A stretch of 64,000 nucleotides of DNA, from NCBI GenBank assembly GCA_017940255.1, contig JAGAZB010000009.1, positions 49,167 through 113,166 on the forward strand. Reading direction: 5' to 3'. The number at the start of each line of letters is the position of its first letter. The first letter of the stretch is position 1. Positions 17,112 through 26,101 of this stretch are shown here, one piece after another. Origin of the DNA: Treponema sp. GTDB taxonomy: Bacteria; Spirochaetota; Spirochaetia; Treponematales; Treponemataceae. The notes beneath the pieces were generated by a model, which had not been told where the DNA came from, searched no databases, and saw nothing but the letters and a program-made list of their open reading frames with translations. Position numbers and translations under genes: made by a program.

Positions 17112-17966
17112 ATGGCATTCAGAAACAGAAGGTACAAAGATTCTGTATTTACAGATTTATTCGGAAGTGACAGGGACGGAAAGAAAAACTTTCTGGAATT
17201 GTATAATGCACTTTCAGGGTCAAATTACAGGCTGGAAGATGTGCAGCTTGAACGAAAAGTGATAGAGCAGTCGCTTTACAAGACCTTTAACAATGACGTA
17301 AGCTGGGAGATAAACGGAAAACTGATTGTTTTGGTTGAACACCAATCAACAGTAAATGGAAATATGCCCTTTCGCTGCTTGGAATATGTTACACGTATTT
17401 ATGAAGAAATTGTTCCAATTAATAAACGTTATGCAGAAAAAGTTCAAAAGATTCCTAATCCAGATTTTTACGTAGTTTATATTGGAAAAGAAAAAATCCC
17501 GGTTGAAGAAGAACTTCGCTTGTCAGATGCCTTTTATGAAAAAGATGGCAGTAATCTGGAACTTGTTGTAAAAGTAAAAAATTGTTCTGATTCCAAAATG
17601 TTGCCGATTAAAAGTAATTGTGTTATTCTTAAGCAGTATTGTCAATTTATAGAAATTGTCGAGCGAATGTACAACAAAAGATTTCCAAAACGTTCATTCA
17701 AGAAGGCAATTGAGACAGCGATTTCTCAAGGTATCCTGGCTGATTATCTGGATCGAAAATCGCGGGAGGTCATGAACATGCTTACAGCAAAATATGATTA
17801 CAAAATGGATATTGCCGTAAAAAAAGAAGAAGCTTTTCAGGATGGACAAGAACACAAGGCAATAGAAGCCGCAGTTTTGCTTGTTCATAAATATAACTTT
17901 TCACCTGAACAAGCTGCGAAAGATATGAATGCTCCTTTAGAAAAGGTCCTTGAACAACTTAATTAA
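17112..17966 (+). CDS. Rpn-family PD-(D/E)XK nuclease / transposase-like protein, copy 1
   Basis: 284 residues. The N-terminal segment YKDSVFTDLFG and the core DVSWEINGKLIVLVEHQST (D...ExQ) match the Rpn / PD-(D/E)XK nuclease family transposase group. RpnA of E. coli is a DNA endonuclease that stimulates RecA-independent recombination. The C-terminal 40 residues (VLLVHKYNFSPEQAAKDM) are the helical tail typical of the family. AGGAG lies 9 nt before the ATG. The gene appears intact. It has a terminator-like hairpin in its leader, as does the second copy at 31969. It converges with the next gene over 6 bp. Confidence 0.8.
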   Translation: MAFRNRRYKDSVFTDLFGSDRDGKKNFLELYNALSGSNYRLEDVQLERKVIEQSLYKTFNNDVSWEINGKLIVLVEHQSTVNGNMPFRCLEYVTRIYEEIVPINKRYAEKVQKIPNPDFYVVYIGKEKIPVEEELRLSDAFYEKDGSNLELVVKVKNCSDSKMLPIKSNCVILKQYCQFIEIVERMYNKRFPKRSFKKAIETAISQGILADYLDRKSREVMNMLTAKYDYKMDIAVKKEEAFQDGQEHKAIEAAVLLVHKYNFSPEQAAKDMNAPLEKVLEQLN

Positions 17967-17972
17967 TGAAAA

Positions 17973-20102
17973 CTAATACCTTAATCTCCTCACATGCGAA
18001 ATTCTGCTCACCAGCAGCGTTTCAATTTCGTTTGTCGGCTGAATTTGAAAGCGCAGAACAGCTTCTCCCGGCTGTTTTGAAATGCTGAGGGGGATTCCAA
18101 GAAGCTGGAAGGAACCTGTGCTTCCGTCGGCATTTGGCAGCTGCAGTTCTGTTAAATCACTTTCTTTTACTGCGGTTTCCAGCAGATGAACTTTACCGGA
18201 AAAATCGATTCCGTCGGCTTCAAGGATTTCTGCACGAACGGCAGCCGAAGTAAGCTGACTTTCAGAAACTATAAGTCTATTTTTAATGCGATGTTCAAAG
18301 CTTTCTCTCTGGATTTTATCCAGGTCTTTTGTTTTCAGACTTTCGCAAAGCTGAGCAATAAACTTTTCGCCTTTAATAAGGTCTGGTGAAGAAGAAACTG
18401 GTGATTTATCACTGTCTGCTCCAATTCCTTCAAGCTTCATCGGGCGGCCATTTTGAATAAGAGGAAAAGCAAAGCCACTTTCTTCCCGTTCTGGTTCTTT
18501 TATCTGACCCAAAAATTCCAGAGCGCTGTTTGTTATAAAATGATTTATATCTGCATCTGGCGCATCAAGAGGAAGATTCAGCAGATAGATTCCCGGGGCA
18601 AGCTTTTCGGCAATTTTGCCCTTTATGAGCGGGTTATTTTCTACCAGAGAAATGTTTGAATCATCCACTTTTAGCACAAATCCGCGGTATAATTTGGCGG
18701 AAGAGTAGCTGTTGTGCCATTCACCCATATTGATTTTCAGACTCTGAGGAATATCGTAAGGCAGGTAGACTTGAATCAGGGCAAAAAGGTCTTCTGGATT
18801 TTTTCCTTCGTCAAAAGCTGATGAAACCGACTGCTTTGTAACTTCGTATTCGCTGGCAATTCCGCTTTTTTTGATGCACATAAATGATGTAACTGAAAGC
18901 AGGTCGCGCAGGGGGAGGCCCGGCATGATTGTAACAGAAAAAATAGAATCGATATTCAAAACTTTTGGTTTGTTTCCAGCTCCCGGCAGCCCGGCGCCCA
19001 GCGAGCCAGCACCAGTTCCCGAAGGCACAGCCCCGAAAGTCCCGCTCGTATAAATCACATTTCCATCTTCATCTTTTCCAAGATTACGCAGCAAGCCCAT
19101 TTCTATTGCAGATTCAATCATTCGGTCAATTAAGTCTGCGTTCTGCATGCCTTCTGTGGCTGAATCCTTTTCTTTTTCGCGAGCGGCTTCCAGAATCATG
19201 CTGAAACGGCTTTTTTTTGCGCTTGCACTGCCGTCAAGAGTTCTGGTTCCCAGCAAAAATGCCAGCTGAAGAATTTCGTTTCGGGTAAAGCCTGCTTCTG
19301 GAATTGAAGCCAGACAGTCTAAAAGCAGCTGGGCTTCTTTTCTAAGTCCGTCTCTGCTGAATCGTGAAACCGAAGCCGCACATAAAAGCGCATATTGCTT
19401 TTCTGCGTCCAGATTTACAAAAGTCTTCAAGTTCGCTTTGTCCAGACGGAAGTTTTTTTCACCTTCCTTCAAAATTGAAAGATTAACAAGTGAGTCCGTA
19501 AGCAGCTGAATCAGGTTCTCTTTTCCGTTGAAAATCTGCGAAAGTTTTGTCTGGTCGCTTTTTTTGATTTTACCATCAGACTTGCAGCCAATTCCGTTTA
19601 AGCGGAGGTAAGAAAAATAGGCGGCAAGAAAATCTGGTGAAATTGAAAAAAGGTCTTCTATATTAAAAAAAGCAATTTCGTGCTTTGGAAAGAGAATTCT
19701 GCTGCTAAGGTAAGGCCTGAGTGAATCCATCAGAAGTGGATTAATCATTATTTTTTCATCTTCAGGCGTTTTAAAAATTATAAGGCGTTCAGAAAGATTT
19801 ATGAGGGAAGAGTACACTTCGGTCATTGTAAAAGTGCCCGTAAAAAAATCTATAAGGCTTTCCTGCTTTGCTCCTGGAATAAGAGAAATTGCAGTAAGAA
19901 TTTTTAGATCGTTTGCATCCAGCAGAGAAAGAAGATTTTCTGTGACCTTCTGATTTTTCAAGAAACTCGCCAGCTGTTCGGTAAGTCGCTGTTTGTTGTA
20001 GGGAGTTTTAATTTCTCCCAGGTACAGGCGCATTGTGCTGAAAAACTGTTTATCTGGCATGGAGCAGATTGCTTCCTGCCAAAGCGAAATTGTATTATTC
20101 AT
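17973..20102 (-). CDS. Helicase-associated protein, partner of the XPB-type helicase
   Basis: 709 residues in an operon with the helicase at 20102-21946: the last base of one is the first of the other. Actinobacterial XPB genes (Rv0861c in M. tuberculosis) are likewise followed by a long protein of the helicase C-terminal-associated family (Rv0862c), and this protein fits that position and style. The N-terminal 250 residues have winged-helix-like stretches (LLSLLDANDLKILTAISLIP). The segment near 355-380 is a Gly/Ala/Pro low-complexity linker (PSGTGAGSLGAGLPGAGN). The C-terminal part resembles the XPB/Ssl2-like domain seen in that family. No helicase motifs are present. The assignment rests mainly on gene context. 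Confidence 0.65.
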   Translation of the reverse strand: MNNTISLWQEAICSMPDKQFFSTMRLYLGEIKTPYNKQRLTEQLASFLKNQKVTENLLSLLDANDLKILTAISLIPGAKQESLIDFFTGTFTMTEVYSSLINLSERLIIFKTPEDEKIMINPLLMDSLRPYLSSRILFPKHEIAFFNIEDLFSISPDFLAAYFSYLRLNGIGCKSDGKIKKSDQTKLSQIFNGKENLIQLLTDSLVNLSILKEGEKNFRLDKANLKTFVNLDAEKQYALLCAASVSRFSRDGLRKEAQLLLDCLASIPEAGFTRNEILQLAFLLGTRTLDGSASAKKSRFSMILEAAREKEKDSATEGMQNADLIDRMIESAIEMGLLRNLGKDEDGNVIYTSGTFGAVPSGTGAGSLGAGLPGAGNKPKVLNIDSIFSVTIMPGLPLRDLLSVTSFMCIKKSGIASEYEVTKQSVSSAFDEGKNPEDLFALIQVYLPYDIPQSLKINMGEWHNSYSSAKLYRGFVLKVDDSNISLVENNPLIKGKIAEKLAPGIYLLNLPLDAPDADINHFITNSALEFLGQIKEPEREESGFAFPLIQNGRPMKLEGIGADSDKSPVSSSPDLIKGEKFIAQLCESLKTKDLDKIQRESFEHRIKNRLIVSESQLTSAAVRAEILEADGIDFSGKVHLLETAVKESDLTELQLPNADGSTGSFQLLGIPLSISKQPGEAVLRFQIQPTNEIETLLVSRISHVRRLRY

Positions 20103-21946
20103 TATAAAACTCCCATTTCTGCGCAGTTTTCGGCTTCAATTGATTCAAGACTTTCGTCTCCATCGTAACGCACAATTTTATATTCATAGCCCTGTTCTGC
20201 AAGAAATTTCTGACGATTTGAACCGAACTCTTCTTCTACTGTGTTTCTGGTAATCAGGGTGAAGAAGCGGGCTTTTCTTTCTTTTGGTCTAAGAATTCGT
20301 CCAAGACGCTGTGCTTCTTCCTGACGGCTTCCAAAAGTTCCGCTCACCTGAATGGCAAGAGAGGCATCCGGCAGGTCAATTGCAAAGTTTGCAACTTTAG
20401 AAACGACTAAGACACGGATTTTTCCACTCTTAAAATCTGCGTAGATTTTATCGCGTTCGGCATTTGGAGTTTTTCCGGTAATGATAGGACAGCCCAAAAT
20501 CTGAACAATTTCGTCCAGCTGCTGAAGGTACTGGCCAATAATCAAAATTTTATCATCCGGGTAGAGTTGGGTAATTTTCCTGGCAATTGCAATTTTTTCG
20601 GGATTCATACTTGCAATCTTGTGTTTTTCCCGGGAAGTTGCCACTGCATAATCAATTTCCTGGGTAACCGGAAGGTCAACGCGCACTTCAATACATTGTG
20701 CACTGGCAATCCAGTGGTCGCGTTCAAGTTCCTTCCATGGAACATCGTAGCGTTTTGGCCCCACCAGACTGAATACATAACCTTCGCAGCCGTCTTCGCG
20801 AACAAGAGTTGCGGTAAGTCCAACACGGCGCACAGCCTGCAATTCTGCAACTACGCGGAATACAGGAGCCGGCAGCATGTGTACCTCATCATAAATAATA
20901 AGGCCCCAAGGTCTTTCATGGAAAATTGCAAAATGAGGATAAGGTCCTTCTTTATCTGGTCTCCAGGTAAGCACCTGGTAAGTTGCAACAGTTACCTGTT
21001 TTATTTCCTTGTTTTCGCCAGAATATTCTGCAATCTGGTCGGCAGTGAGGTTTGTTTTATCGAGCAGCTCGTCAATCCACTGGTGAACTGCCGAAATATT
21101 TGTTGTGATAATCAGCGTAGAAGTTTTTAGCATGTCCATAATGGTCATGCCGACAATTGTTTTTCCGGCTCCGCAAGGCAAAACGATAGTTCCAAAGCCG
21201 GTTCCTGGTCCTTTATCGCCAATCAGGGCTCGGGCAGCGCCTTTCTGGTATTCGCGAATCTGGAGTGGGCGGCCACTGCTTGTGGTTTCGCGCAGGCTCA
21301 CGTCCAGGGGCTCTCCGTCCTGCAGCAGAACTTCGTCTTTTACAGGCCATCCCGCCTGAAGCAGCAGCTGTTTGATTGTACCACGGTCTGTAAGATGGAG
21401 TTTAAATGAATAGCCGGGAACATCTCCCTGGGAATCCTGAATGTCATTTGCTACTGTAAGCAGTTTTTTTACTGTATTGTTGGCGGCAATTTCCTTAAAA
21501 ACAGCGCGCGATGTGGCGGTAAGATAGAGGAAGTGTTCAATCACCTTGTCTGGATTGCCTTCTGTCAGTTCACTTCCCCCGGCGCCTGTGCCGTTTACTG
21601 CGGCCTGAATTGTCTTTCCCGAAGGTACAAGTTCATCCGGTCCCGGAACGAGCTTAAGCATTCCAAAACGGCTGGAAATTTCTTTAATCCACATCACAAT
21701 AGACTGAGGCACATCGTAGCGGGCATATTTCTGCAAAACCGCTACTGCATCATCAGCTGTAAAGCCTGCACTTGCCGCATTCCACAGCGAAAGAGGAGAA
21801 AGTTTATATGTATGCAAATGTTCCGGCGACTTTTCCAGCTCTGCAAAAGGAATCAGCGCATTGCGGCATTCTTCTGCCAGCGGCGCATGTACATCCAGCA
21901 AAAGTGAGCGGTCACCTTGAACAATTAATGGGTTTTCGTAATTCAT
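20102..21946 (-). CDS. XPB/Rad25-type superfamily 2 DNA helicase
   Basis: 614 residues. SF2 motifs in order: Walker A VLPCGAGKTIVG, motif Ia (LIITTNISAVHQW), DEVH box (IIYDEVHMLP), motif III (VGLTATLVREDG) and motif VI (QRLGRILRPKERKARF). The RED motif characteristic of XPB appears as LVREDG. The N-terminal 200 residues include the damage-recognition-like and XPB N-terminal domains. Bacterial XPB has 3'-5' helicase activity. The T. pallidum genome also encodes a homologue. TATAAT at 21958-21963 on the minus strand ends 11 nt before the ATG, so the 5' leader is only a few nt. Confidence 0.9.
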   Translation of the reverse strand: MNYENPLIVQGDRSLLLDVHAPLAEECRNALIPFAELEKSPEHLHTYKLSPLSLWNAASAGFTADDAVAVLQKYARYDVPQSIVMWIKEISSRFGMLKLVPGPDELVPSGKTIQAAVNGTGAGGSELTEGNPDKVIEHFLYLTATSRAVFKEIAANNTVKKLLTVANDIQDSQGDVPGYSFKLHLTDRGTIKQLLLQAGWPVKDEVLLQDGEPLDVSLRETTSSGRPLQIREYQKGAARALIGDKGPGTGFGTIVLPCGAGKTIVGMTIMDMLKTSTLIITTNISAVHQWIDELLDKTNLTADQIAEYSGENKEIKQVTVATYQVLTWRPDKEGPYPHFAIFHERPWGLIIYDEVHMLPAPVFRVVAELQAVRRVGLTATLVREDGCEGYVFSLVGPKRYDVPWKELERDHWIASAQCIEVRVDLPVTQEIDYAVATSREKHKIASMNPEKIAIARKITQLYPDDKILIIGQYLQQLDEIVQILGCPIITGKTPNAERDKIYADFKSGKIRVLVVSKVANFAIDLPDASLAIQVSGTFGSRQEEAQRLGRILRPKERKARFFTLITRNTVEEEFGSNRQKFLAEQGYEYKIVRYDGDESLESIEAENCAEMGVL

Positions 21947-21957
21947 CGCAACAAATT

Positions 21958-21963
21958 ATTATA
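21958..21963 (-). promoter_or_regulatory. -10 element of the XPB operon
   Basis: A consensus TATAAT on the minus strand, 11 nt before the ATG at 21946. Predicted 5' leader of about 4-5 nt. No good -35 at 17 bp. Confidence 0.45.
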
Positions 21964-22008
21964 CTGAAAATCAGCCAATATTGAAATATAAAGTGGAAAA
22001 TTTTTCCC

Positions 22009-22037
22009 TTGCAAATTGCTACAATCCCCCTTATGAT
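22009..22037 (+). promoter_or_regulatory. Promoter of the superoxide reductase operon
   Basis: TTGCAA (22009-22014) and TATGAT (22032-22037) are spaced 17 bp apart. This predicts a leader of about 40 nt containing AGGAGG. Confidence 0.6.
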
Positions 22038-22085
22038 TAAGAAACATATCGCCGGGTTTAGAAGCCTGGTTCAGGAGGATTGAAA

Positions 22086-22454
22086 ATGAAATTTTATAAG
22101 TGCAAAAAATGTGGCAAAGTAGTTTTGATGATGAAAGCTTCTGCCTGCCCTACAGTTTGCTGTGGCGACGACATGGTAGAACTTAAGGCTGGCGAAACTG
22201 ACGGAGCTGTAGAAAAACACGTGCCTGTTTATGAAGTAAAAGACGGAAAAGTAAGCGTTTGTGTCGGTTCTGTTGCTCATCCTATGCTGGAAGAACATCA
22301 CATTGCTTTTATCGCTCTTGAAACAAATAAGGGTGAGCAGATTAAATATCTTAAGGCCGGCGAAGAGCCAAAGGCTGAATTTGCCCTTTTGGACGGCGAA
22401 TCTGTAACAGCAGTTTACGAATACTGCAATCTTCACGGACTTTGGAAGGCATAA
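22086..22454 (+). CDS. Desulfoferrodoxin-type (2Fe) superoxide reductase
   Basis: 122 residues. It reduces superoxide to hydrogen peroxide in the cytoplasm without making oxygen, as expected for an anaerobe. The N-terminal desulforedoxin domain has its four iron-binding cysteines (Cys6, Cys9, Cys25, Cys26). The catalytic centre ligands are visible as EKHVP (His45), AHPMLEEHH (His65, His71) and CNLHG (Cys114, His117). T. pallidum's enzyme is, from memory, a form with an incomplete desulforedoxin site, so this one keeps the second iron centre. The ATG at 22086 has AGGAGG 8 nt upstream. A TTG six bases earlier is not needed. Confidence 0.93.
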   Translation: MKFYKCKKCGKVVLMMKASACPTVCCGDDMVELKAGETDGAVEKHVPVYEVKDGKVSVCVGSVAHPMLEEHHIAFIALETNKGEQIKYLKAGEEPKAEFALLDGESVTAVYEYCNLHGLWKA

Positions 22455-23240
22455 GTGACTTCTGATGTAAAAGGGGGTGCAATTTTGCGCCCTGATGAAC
22501 AGCTTGATATTCTTTTGAACGGGCGGCAGATAATTCAGGACAAAAAGCGTTTTATGTTCGGAATTGATGCCGTCCTTCTTTCTGATTTTGCCTCTTCTTC
22601 AATCAAAAAAAATGATAAGGTGATTGATTTAGGAACCGGAACTGGAATCATTCCTCTCCTGCTTGAAACTTTGTCTCCTGCTCAGGATTTTACTGCTCTT
22701 GAAATTCAGGCTGACTCTGCCGATATGGCTCGCCATACCATGGAAGCAAACGGACTTTCAAACAAGATTCAGGTAGTAGAAGGGGACTTAAAAAATGTTT
22801 CTTCTATATTTGCAAAGCATTCTTTTAATGTTGTAATCTGCAACCCGCCCTACATGAACGATAGTCACGGCCGTCAGAACGCCACCGAGCCTAAGAATAT
22901 TGCCCGCCATGAAATCTGCTGCAACCTGGAAGACGTAATAAAGACCGCAGATTATCTGCTTGCCCCTCACGGCCGTTTTTTTATGATTCACCGCCCATAC
23001 CGCCTGCCCGAAATTTTTGCCCTTCTTGTAAAATACAAGCTGGAGCCAAAGCTTATGCAGCTGGTTATTCCTTCCAAAGGAAAAGAGCCTAACCTTGTGA
23101 TGATTGAAGCCCGCAAAAATGCCAAGCCCCGCCTTAAAATTGCAGAACAATTTGCAGTTTACGGCGAGGACGGAGAATACAGTGACTATGTAAAGGCTGT
23201 TTATGAGCGGCAGAAGGACTCTGCCCAAAATAAAAACTAA
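22455..23240 (+). CDS. TrmN6-like tRNA (adenine-N6) methyltransferase
   Basis: 261 residues starting at a GTG directly after the superoxide reductase stop, with GGAAGG about 8 nt upstream. The Rossmann AdoMet motif VIDLGTGTGIIPLLL and the catalytic NPPYMN motif fit the COG4123 family, which methylates N6 of A37 in tRNA1(Val). The C-terminal RPYRLPEIFALL and PNLVMIEARKNA segments also match. It is co-transcribed with the superoxide reductase gene, but I see no functional link. Confidence 0.8.
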   Translation: MTSDVKGGAILRPDEQLDILLNGRQIIQDKKRFMFGIDAVLLSDFASSSIKKNDKVIDLGTGTGIIPLLLETLSPAQDFTALEIQADSADMARHTMEANGLSNKIQVVEGDLKNVSSIFAKHSFNVVICNPPYMNDSHGRQNATEPKNIARHEICCNLEDVIKTADYLLAPHGRFFMIHRPYRLPEIFALLVKYKLEPKLMQLVIPSKGKEPNLVMIEARKNAKPRLKIAEQFAVYGEDGEYSDYVKAVYERQKDSAQNKN

Positions 23241-23899
23241 AGAGTCTTCAAGAACATTTCCTGAAGTTTAAGTGTTTTATTCAAAAAGTTTTCGTCAGTT
23301 GGCAAGGCAAAAAGGCTGCCCGCACCGCTTTCCGGGTTCTGTCTTACAGTTTCTTTGCGGCGGGCAATGTAGGCGTCGCGCTGCTGGAAAATTATTGCCG
23401 TAAGGGTAGAAGCCGCCTCCCGCAGTTCCCGCTCATTTTTCTTTTCAATTTTTTCTGCGGCAACAAAGGCCTGCAAAATCTGCTTTATTTCATCACAAAA
23501 AATTTCCTGCTCATCTTCTGTGATTTTCAGAGCATTCAGATTAAAATATTTTTCTGTGCTGATAAAAACATACATTTCAAAAAGCGGTTCGTTTTCATAA
23601 AGCTCAAAAAAACGAGTGGTTAGTCTTTTAAAAAGGGCAGTTAGGCTGGTTTTTGCGTTTTTTACAGACTCAATAGTTTTTTCCTGAATGTAATGAACGC
23701 TTCTAATTTCTTTACCGCAAAAATCCACCGCGGCGGCATACATTTCGTCTCGGCTTGAAAAATGGTTGTAAAGGGATGCTTTTTTTATTTCAAGGCTCTC
23801 AGAAATATCGGCCAGCGAAGTTCCTCCCGCACTTTTTTCAAATGCACTTGCTATAAAGGCCTGAATAATCTTTTCCTGAGAAATATTCTTTTTACTCAT
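23237..23899 (-). CDS. TetR/AcrR-family transcriptional regulator
   Basis: 220 residues. The N-terminal HTH spans about 8-55: IIQAFIASAFEKSAGGTSLADI leads to the recognition region EIKKASLYNHFSSRDEMYAAA. The remaining helices form the ligand and dimer domain, which has no recognisable signature. It diverges from an acyl-CoA synthetase gene. An inverted repeat at 23915-23932 lies just upstream of its start. Control of fatty-acid activation by an acyl-CoA or fatty-acid ligand is the natural inference. It converges with the TrmN6-like gene over 4 bp. Confidence 0.85.
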   Translation of the reverse strand: MSKKNISQEKIIQAFIASAFEKSAGGTSLADISESLEIKKASLYNHFSSRDEMYAAAVDFCGKEIRSVHYIQEKTIESVKNAKTSLTALFKRLTTRFFELYENEPLFEMYVFISTEKYFNLNALKITEDEQEIFCDEIKQILQAFVAAEKIEKKNERELREAASTLTAIIFQQRDAYIARRKETVRQNPESGAGSLFALPTDENFLNKTLKLQEMFLKTL

Positions 23900-23914
23900 G
23901 TTATTTTTATCGGA

Positions 23915-23932
23915 AACTAACGTTTATTAGTT
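23915..23932. promoter_or_regulatory. Inverted repeat, candidate TetR operator
   Basis: AACTAA (23915-23920) and TTAGTT (23927-23932) flank CGTTTA. The site begins 16 bp upstream of the tetR start codon and about 65 bp before the -35 of the divergent gene, so it suits autorepression best. Confidence 0.45.
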
Positions 23933-23996
23933 AACATTTTCTGTCCTGTGCGCGCATAATTAAGCGTATTATTATCCCCTTGCTTTTAATTTCCAC

Positions 23997-24025
23997 TTGC
24001 TTTATCGTGTAATTACTTGTATACT
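23997..24025 (+). promoter_or_regulatory. Promoter of the acyl-CoA synthetase gene
   Basis: TTGCTT (23997-24002) and TATACT (24020-24025) are exactly 17 bp apart. The predicted leader is about 38 nt with a GGAGAAGGA Shine-Dalgarno. Confidence 0.6.
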
Positions 24026-24069
24026 GACAAAAAAGAGAAAAATGTCATTTATTTTGGAGAAGGAAGACT

Positions 24070-26001
24070 ATGATTTTTGACGAAAACTATACAATCCCAA
24101 AAATGTTTAAGGATACGGCAGAAAAATATCCTGAAATTGTTGCTCAATACAAGCGTATAAGTGGAGGAGAATTTGAACCGATTCTCTACCGCGAGATGTA
24201 TCAGCTCGGTTTGGATTTTGGTGCTGCACTCTTGAGCATTGGAATTAAGCGCGAAGACAAAATCGGTCTCATTTCCGATAACCGCGCAGAATGGATGCAG
24301 GCCGACTTAGGAATAATGGCTATTGGTGCTATGGATGTTCCTCGTGGTTGTGATGCAACTCTTGCCGACCTTGAAAAGATTTTTACAATCACTGAATCTG
24401 AATATGTTATTGCAGAAAATAATTCGCAGATAAATAAGCTTGTAAGTCTTAAAGAAAAGCTTCCTTCCCTTAAAACTCTTATCTGTTTTGAAAATGAAAT
24501 AAAGCCAGAAGTTCTGGAAGCTGCTAAAGCTGCCGGAGTTTCAATTCTTTATTTTGATGAACTTATGAAGGAAGGCCAGAAATGGCGAATTGAGCACAAG
24601 GGCGAAGTTGAAGCTGAACTTGAAAAAGGAAAGGGTGATGATTTAGCAACAATCATCTTTACTTCGGGAACTACCGGTACACCAAAGGGTGTTATGCTTA
24701 CTCATCATAACTTCCTTGCCCAGTTGGATGAAATTCCAGAGCGAATCTTCCTTAATCCTGGTGATAAGGCACTTTCCGTTCTTCCTGTATGGCACGTTTT
24801 TGAGCGTGAAGTTGAATACGTTATCGTAATTCAGGCTGCAACAATCATTTATTCTAAGCCTGTTGGTTCAATTCTTCTTGCAGATTTCAAAAAGATGAAT
24901 CCTCATCTGCTTCCTGCTGTTCCTCGTGTATTTGAAGCTGTTTACGACGGTATTCTTAAAAAGATGCGTAAAACAGGGGGTATTGTTCTTGCCCTCTTTA
25001 AGTTCTTCTCTAAGGTTGCCCTTCTTCAAAAGCGTATGAGCCGTCTGATGTTTAATCAGAATGCCTGCTACACACGTTATTACACTGTATTCTGGTGGAT
25101 TATTTTCCTCATTCCTTGGACTCTGCTCTGGCCAATTTACGGGCTTGGAAATCTTCTTGTATTCAGAAAGATTAAGGCCATGCTTGGAAATAACTTCCGT
25201 GCCGGTGTTGCTGGTGGCGGTGCCTTCCCTAAGGTAATTGATGAATTCTTCTGGTCTATCGGTGTAGAAGTTGTAGAAGGTTACGGTCTTACAGAAACCG
25301 CTCCAATTGTAGCCGTTCGTCCTATGGCTGCTCCAATTTTCAGAACAATCGGTTCGGCAATCCGCGGAGTAGAAGTTCGCATTGTAGACCCGGTTGACGG
25401 TTTTGTTCTTGGTCGTGGCAAGCAGGGCGTTCTGCAGGTAAAGGGACCAACTGTAATGAAGGGATATTACAAGCGTGATGACCTTACAAGAAAGACAATC
25501 AATGAAGAAGGCTGGCTTGATACAGGTGACCTTGCAATGATGACTATTCACAATGAACTTTGCATTAAGGGACGCATTAAGGACACTATCGTTCTTCGCG
25601 GCGGAGAAAACCTTGAACCTCTTCCTATTGAAACAAAACTTGCTGAATCGCGCTATATCAAGCAGGCTGTTGTTGTAGGTCAGGATATGCGCTATCTGGC
25701 TGCCTTGATTCTTGTTGATGAAGATGAAATTAAGTCTTATGCAGAAGAAAACGGTATTCAGTATGATACCTACGAAAATCTTCTGCTTTCTGATAATATC
25801 CAGAAACTGTATGAAGGTGAAATTGCAAACCTCATCAGTGCAAAGAACGGCTTTAAGATGTTTGAGCGTGTTGCAAAATTCACTTTAATTACAAAGCCAT
25901 TTGAAGTTGGCGTTGAACTTTCTGCAAAGCAGGAAATTATGCGCTTCCGTATTAATGATTTGTACAAAGAGCAGATTGCAAAAATGTTTGCTGATGTGTA
26001 A
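24070..26001 (+). CDS. Long-chain acyl-CoA synthetase (AMP-binding family)
   Basis: 643 residues. It activates fatty acids to acyl-CoA through an acyl-AMP. The P-loop IIFTSGTTGTPKGVMLTHHN is near residues 197-216, EGYGLTETAP supplies the adenylate-binding motif, and GWLDTGDLA and KGRIKDTIVLRGGENLEP form the hinge region. A hydrophobic hairpin at about 337-366 (FWWIIFLIPWTLLWPIYGLG) suggests membrane association. The length and hairpin resemble eukaryote-like and spirochaete long-chain synthetases. Regulated probably by the divergent TetR protein. Confidence 0.9.
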   Translation: MIFDENYTIPKMFKDTAEKYPEIVAQYKRISGGEFEPILYREMYQLGLDFGAALLSIGIKREDKIGLISDNRAEWMQADLGIMAIGAMDVPRGCDATLADLEKIFTITESEYVIAENNSQINKLVSLKEKLPSLKTLICFENEIKPEVLEAAKAAGVSILYFDELMKEGQKWRIEHKGEVEAELEKGKGDDLATIIFTSGTTGTPKGVMLTHHNFLAQLDEIPERIFLNPGDKALSVLPVWHVFEREVEYVIVIQAATIIYSKPVGSILLADFKKMNPHLLPAVPRVFEAVYDGILKKMRKTGGIVLALFKFFSKVALLQKRMSRLMFNQNACYTRYYTVFWWIIFLIPWTLLWPIYGLGNLLVFRKIKAMLGNNFRAGVAGGGAFPKVIDEFFWSIGVEVVEGYGLTETAPIVAVRPMAAPIFRTIGSAIRGVEVRIVDPVDGFVLGRGKQGVLQVKGPTVMKGYYKRDDLTRKTINEEGWLDTGDLAMMTIHNELCIKGRIKDTIVLRGGENLEPLPIETKLAESRYIKQAVVVGQDMRYLAALILVDEDEIKSYAEENGIQYDTYENLLLSDNIQKLYEGEIANLISAKNGFKMFERVAKFTLITKPFEVGVELSAKQEIMRFRINDLYKEQIAKMFADV

Positions 26002-26033
26002 GAAGTAAGTATTCTGTAAAGCTAATCTGACAA

Positions 26034-26085
26034 ACCCGCGCCTGTGGAGCCTTCGAATGCCTTCACTTGACGCGGGTATTTTTTT
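26034..26085 (+). terminator. Intrinsic terminator of the acyl-CoA synthetase gene
   Basis: ACCCGCG (26034-26040) pairs with CGCGGGT (26071-26077) around a 30-nt region and is followed by seven T (26079-26085). The right arm also contains part of the rocF -35 element. Confidence 0.7.
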
Positions 26086-26095
26086 GTCATAAAAT
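26067..26095 (+). promoter_or_regulatory. rocF promoter, leaderless and embedded in the upstream terminator
   Basis: TTGACG (26067-26072) and TAAAAT (26090-26095) are 17 bp apart, and the -10 ends 6 nt before the ATG at 26102. The -35 overlaps the terminator stem and the T-run lies in the spacer. Confidence 0.65.
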
Positions 26096-26101
26096 TCTCT
26101 T

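Noticed and set aside
22030..22077. Riboswitch in the superoxide reductase leader
   Set aside because: Only a weak 5-bp stem with a mismatch is visible, and I see no known riboswitch core.
22071..22436. 121-codon minus-strand open frame
   Set aside because: Antisense to the superoxide reductase, whose iron ligands are all in place.
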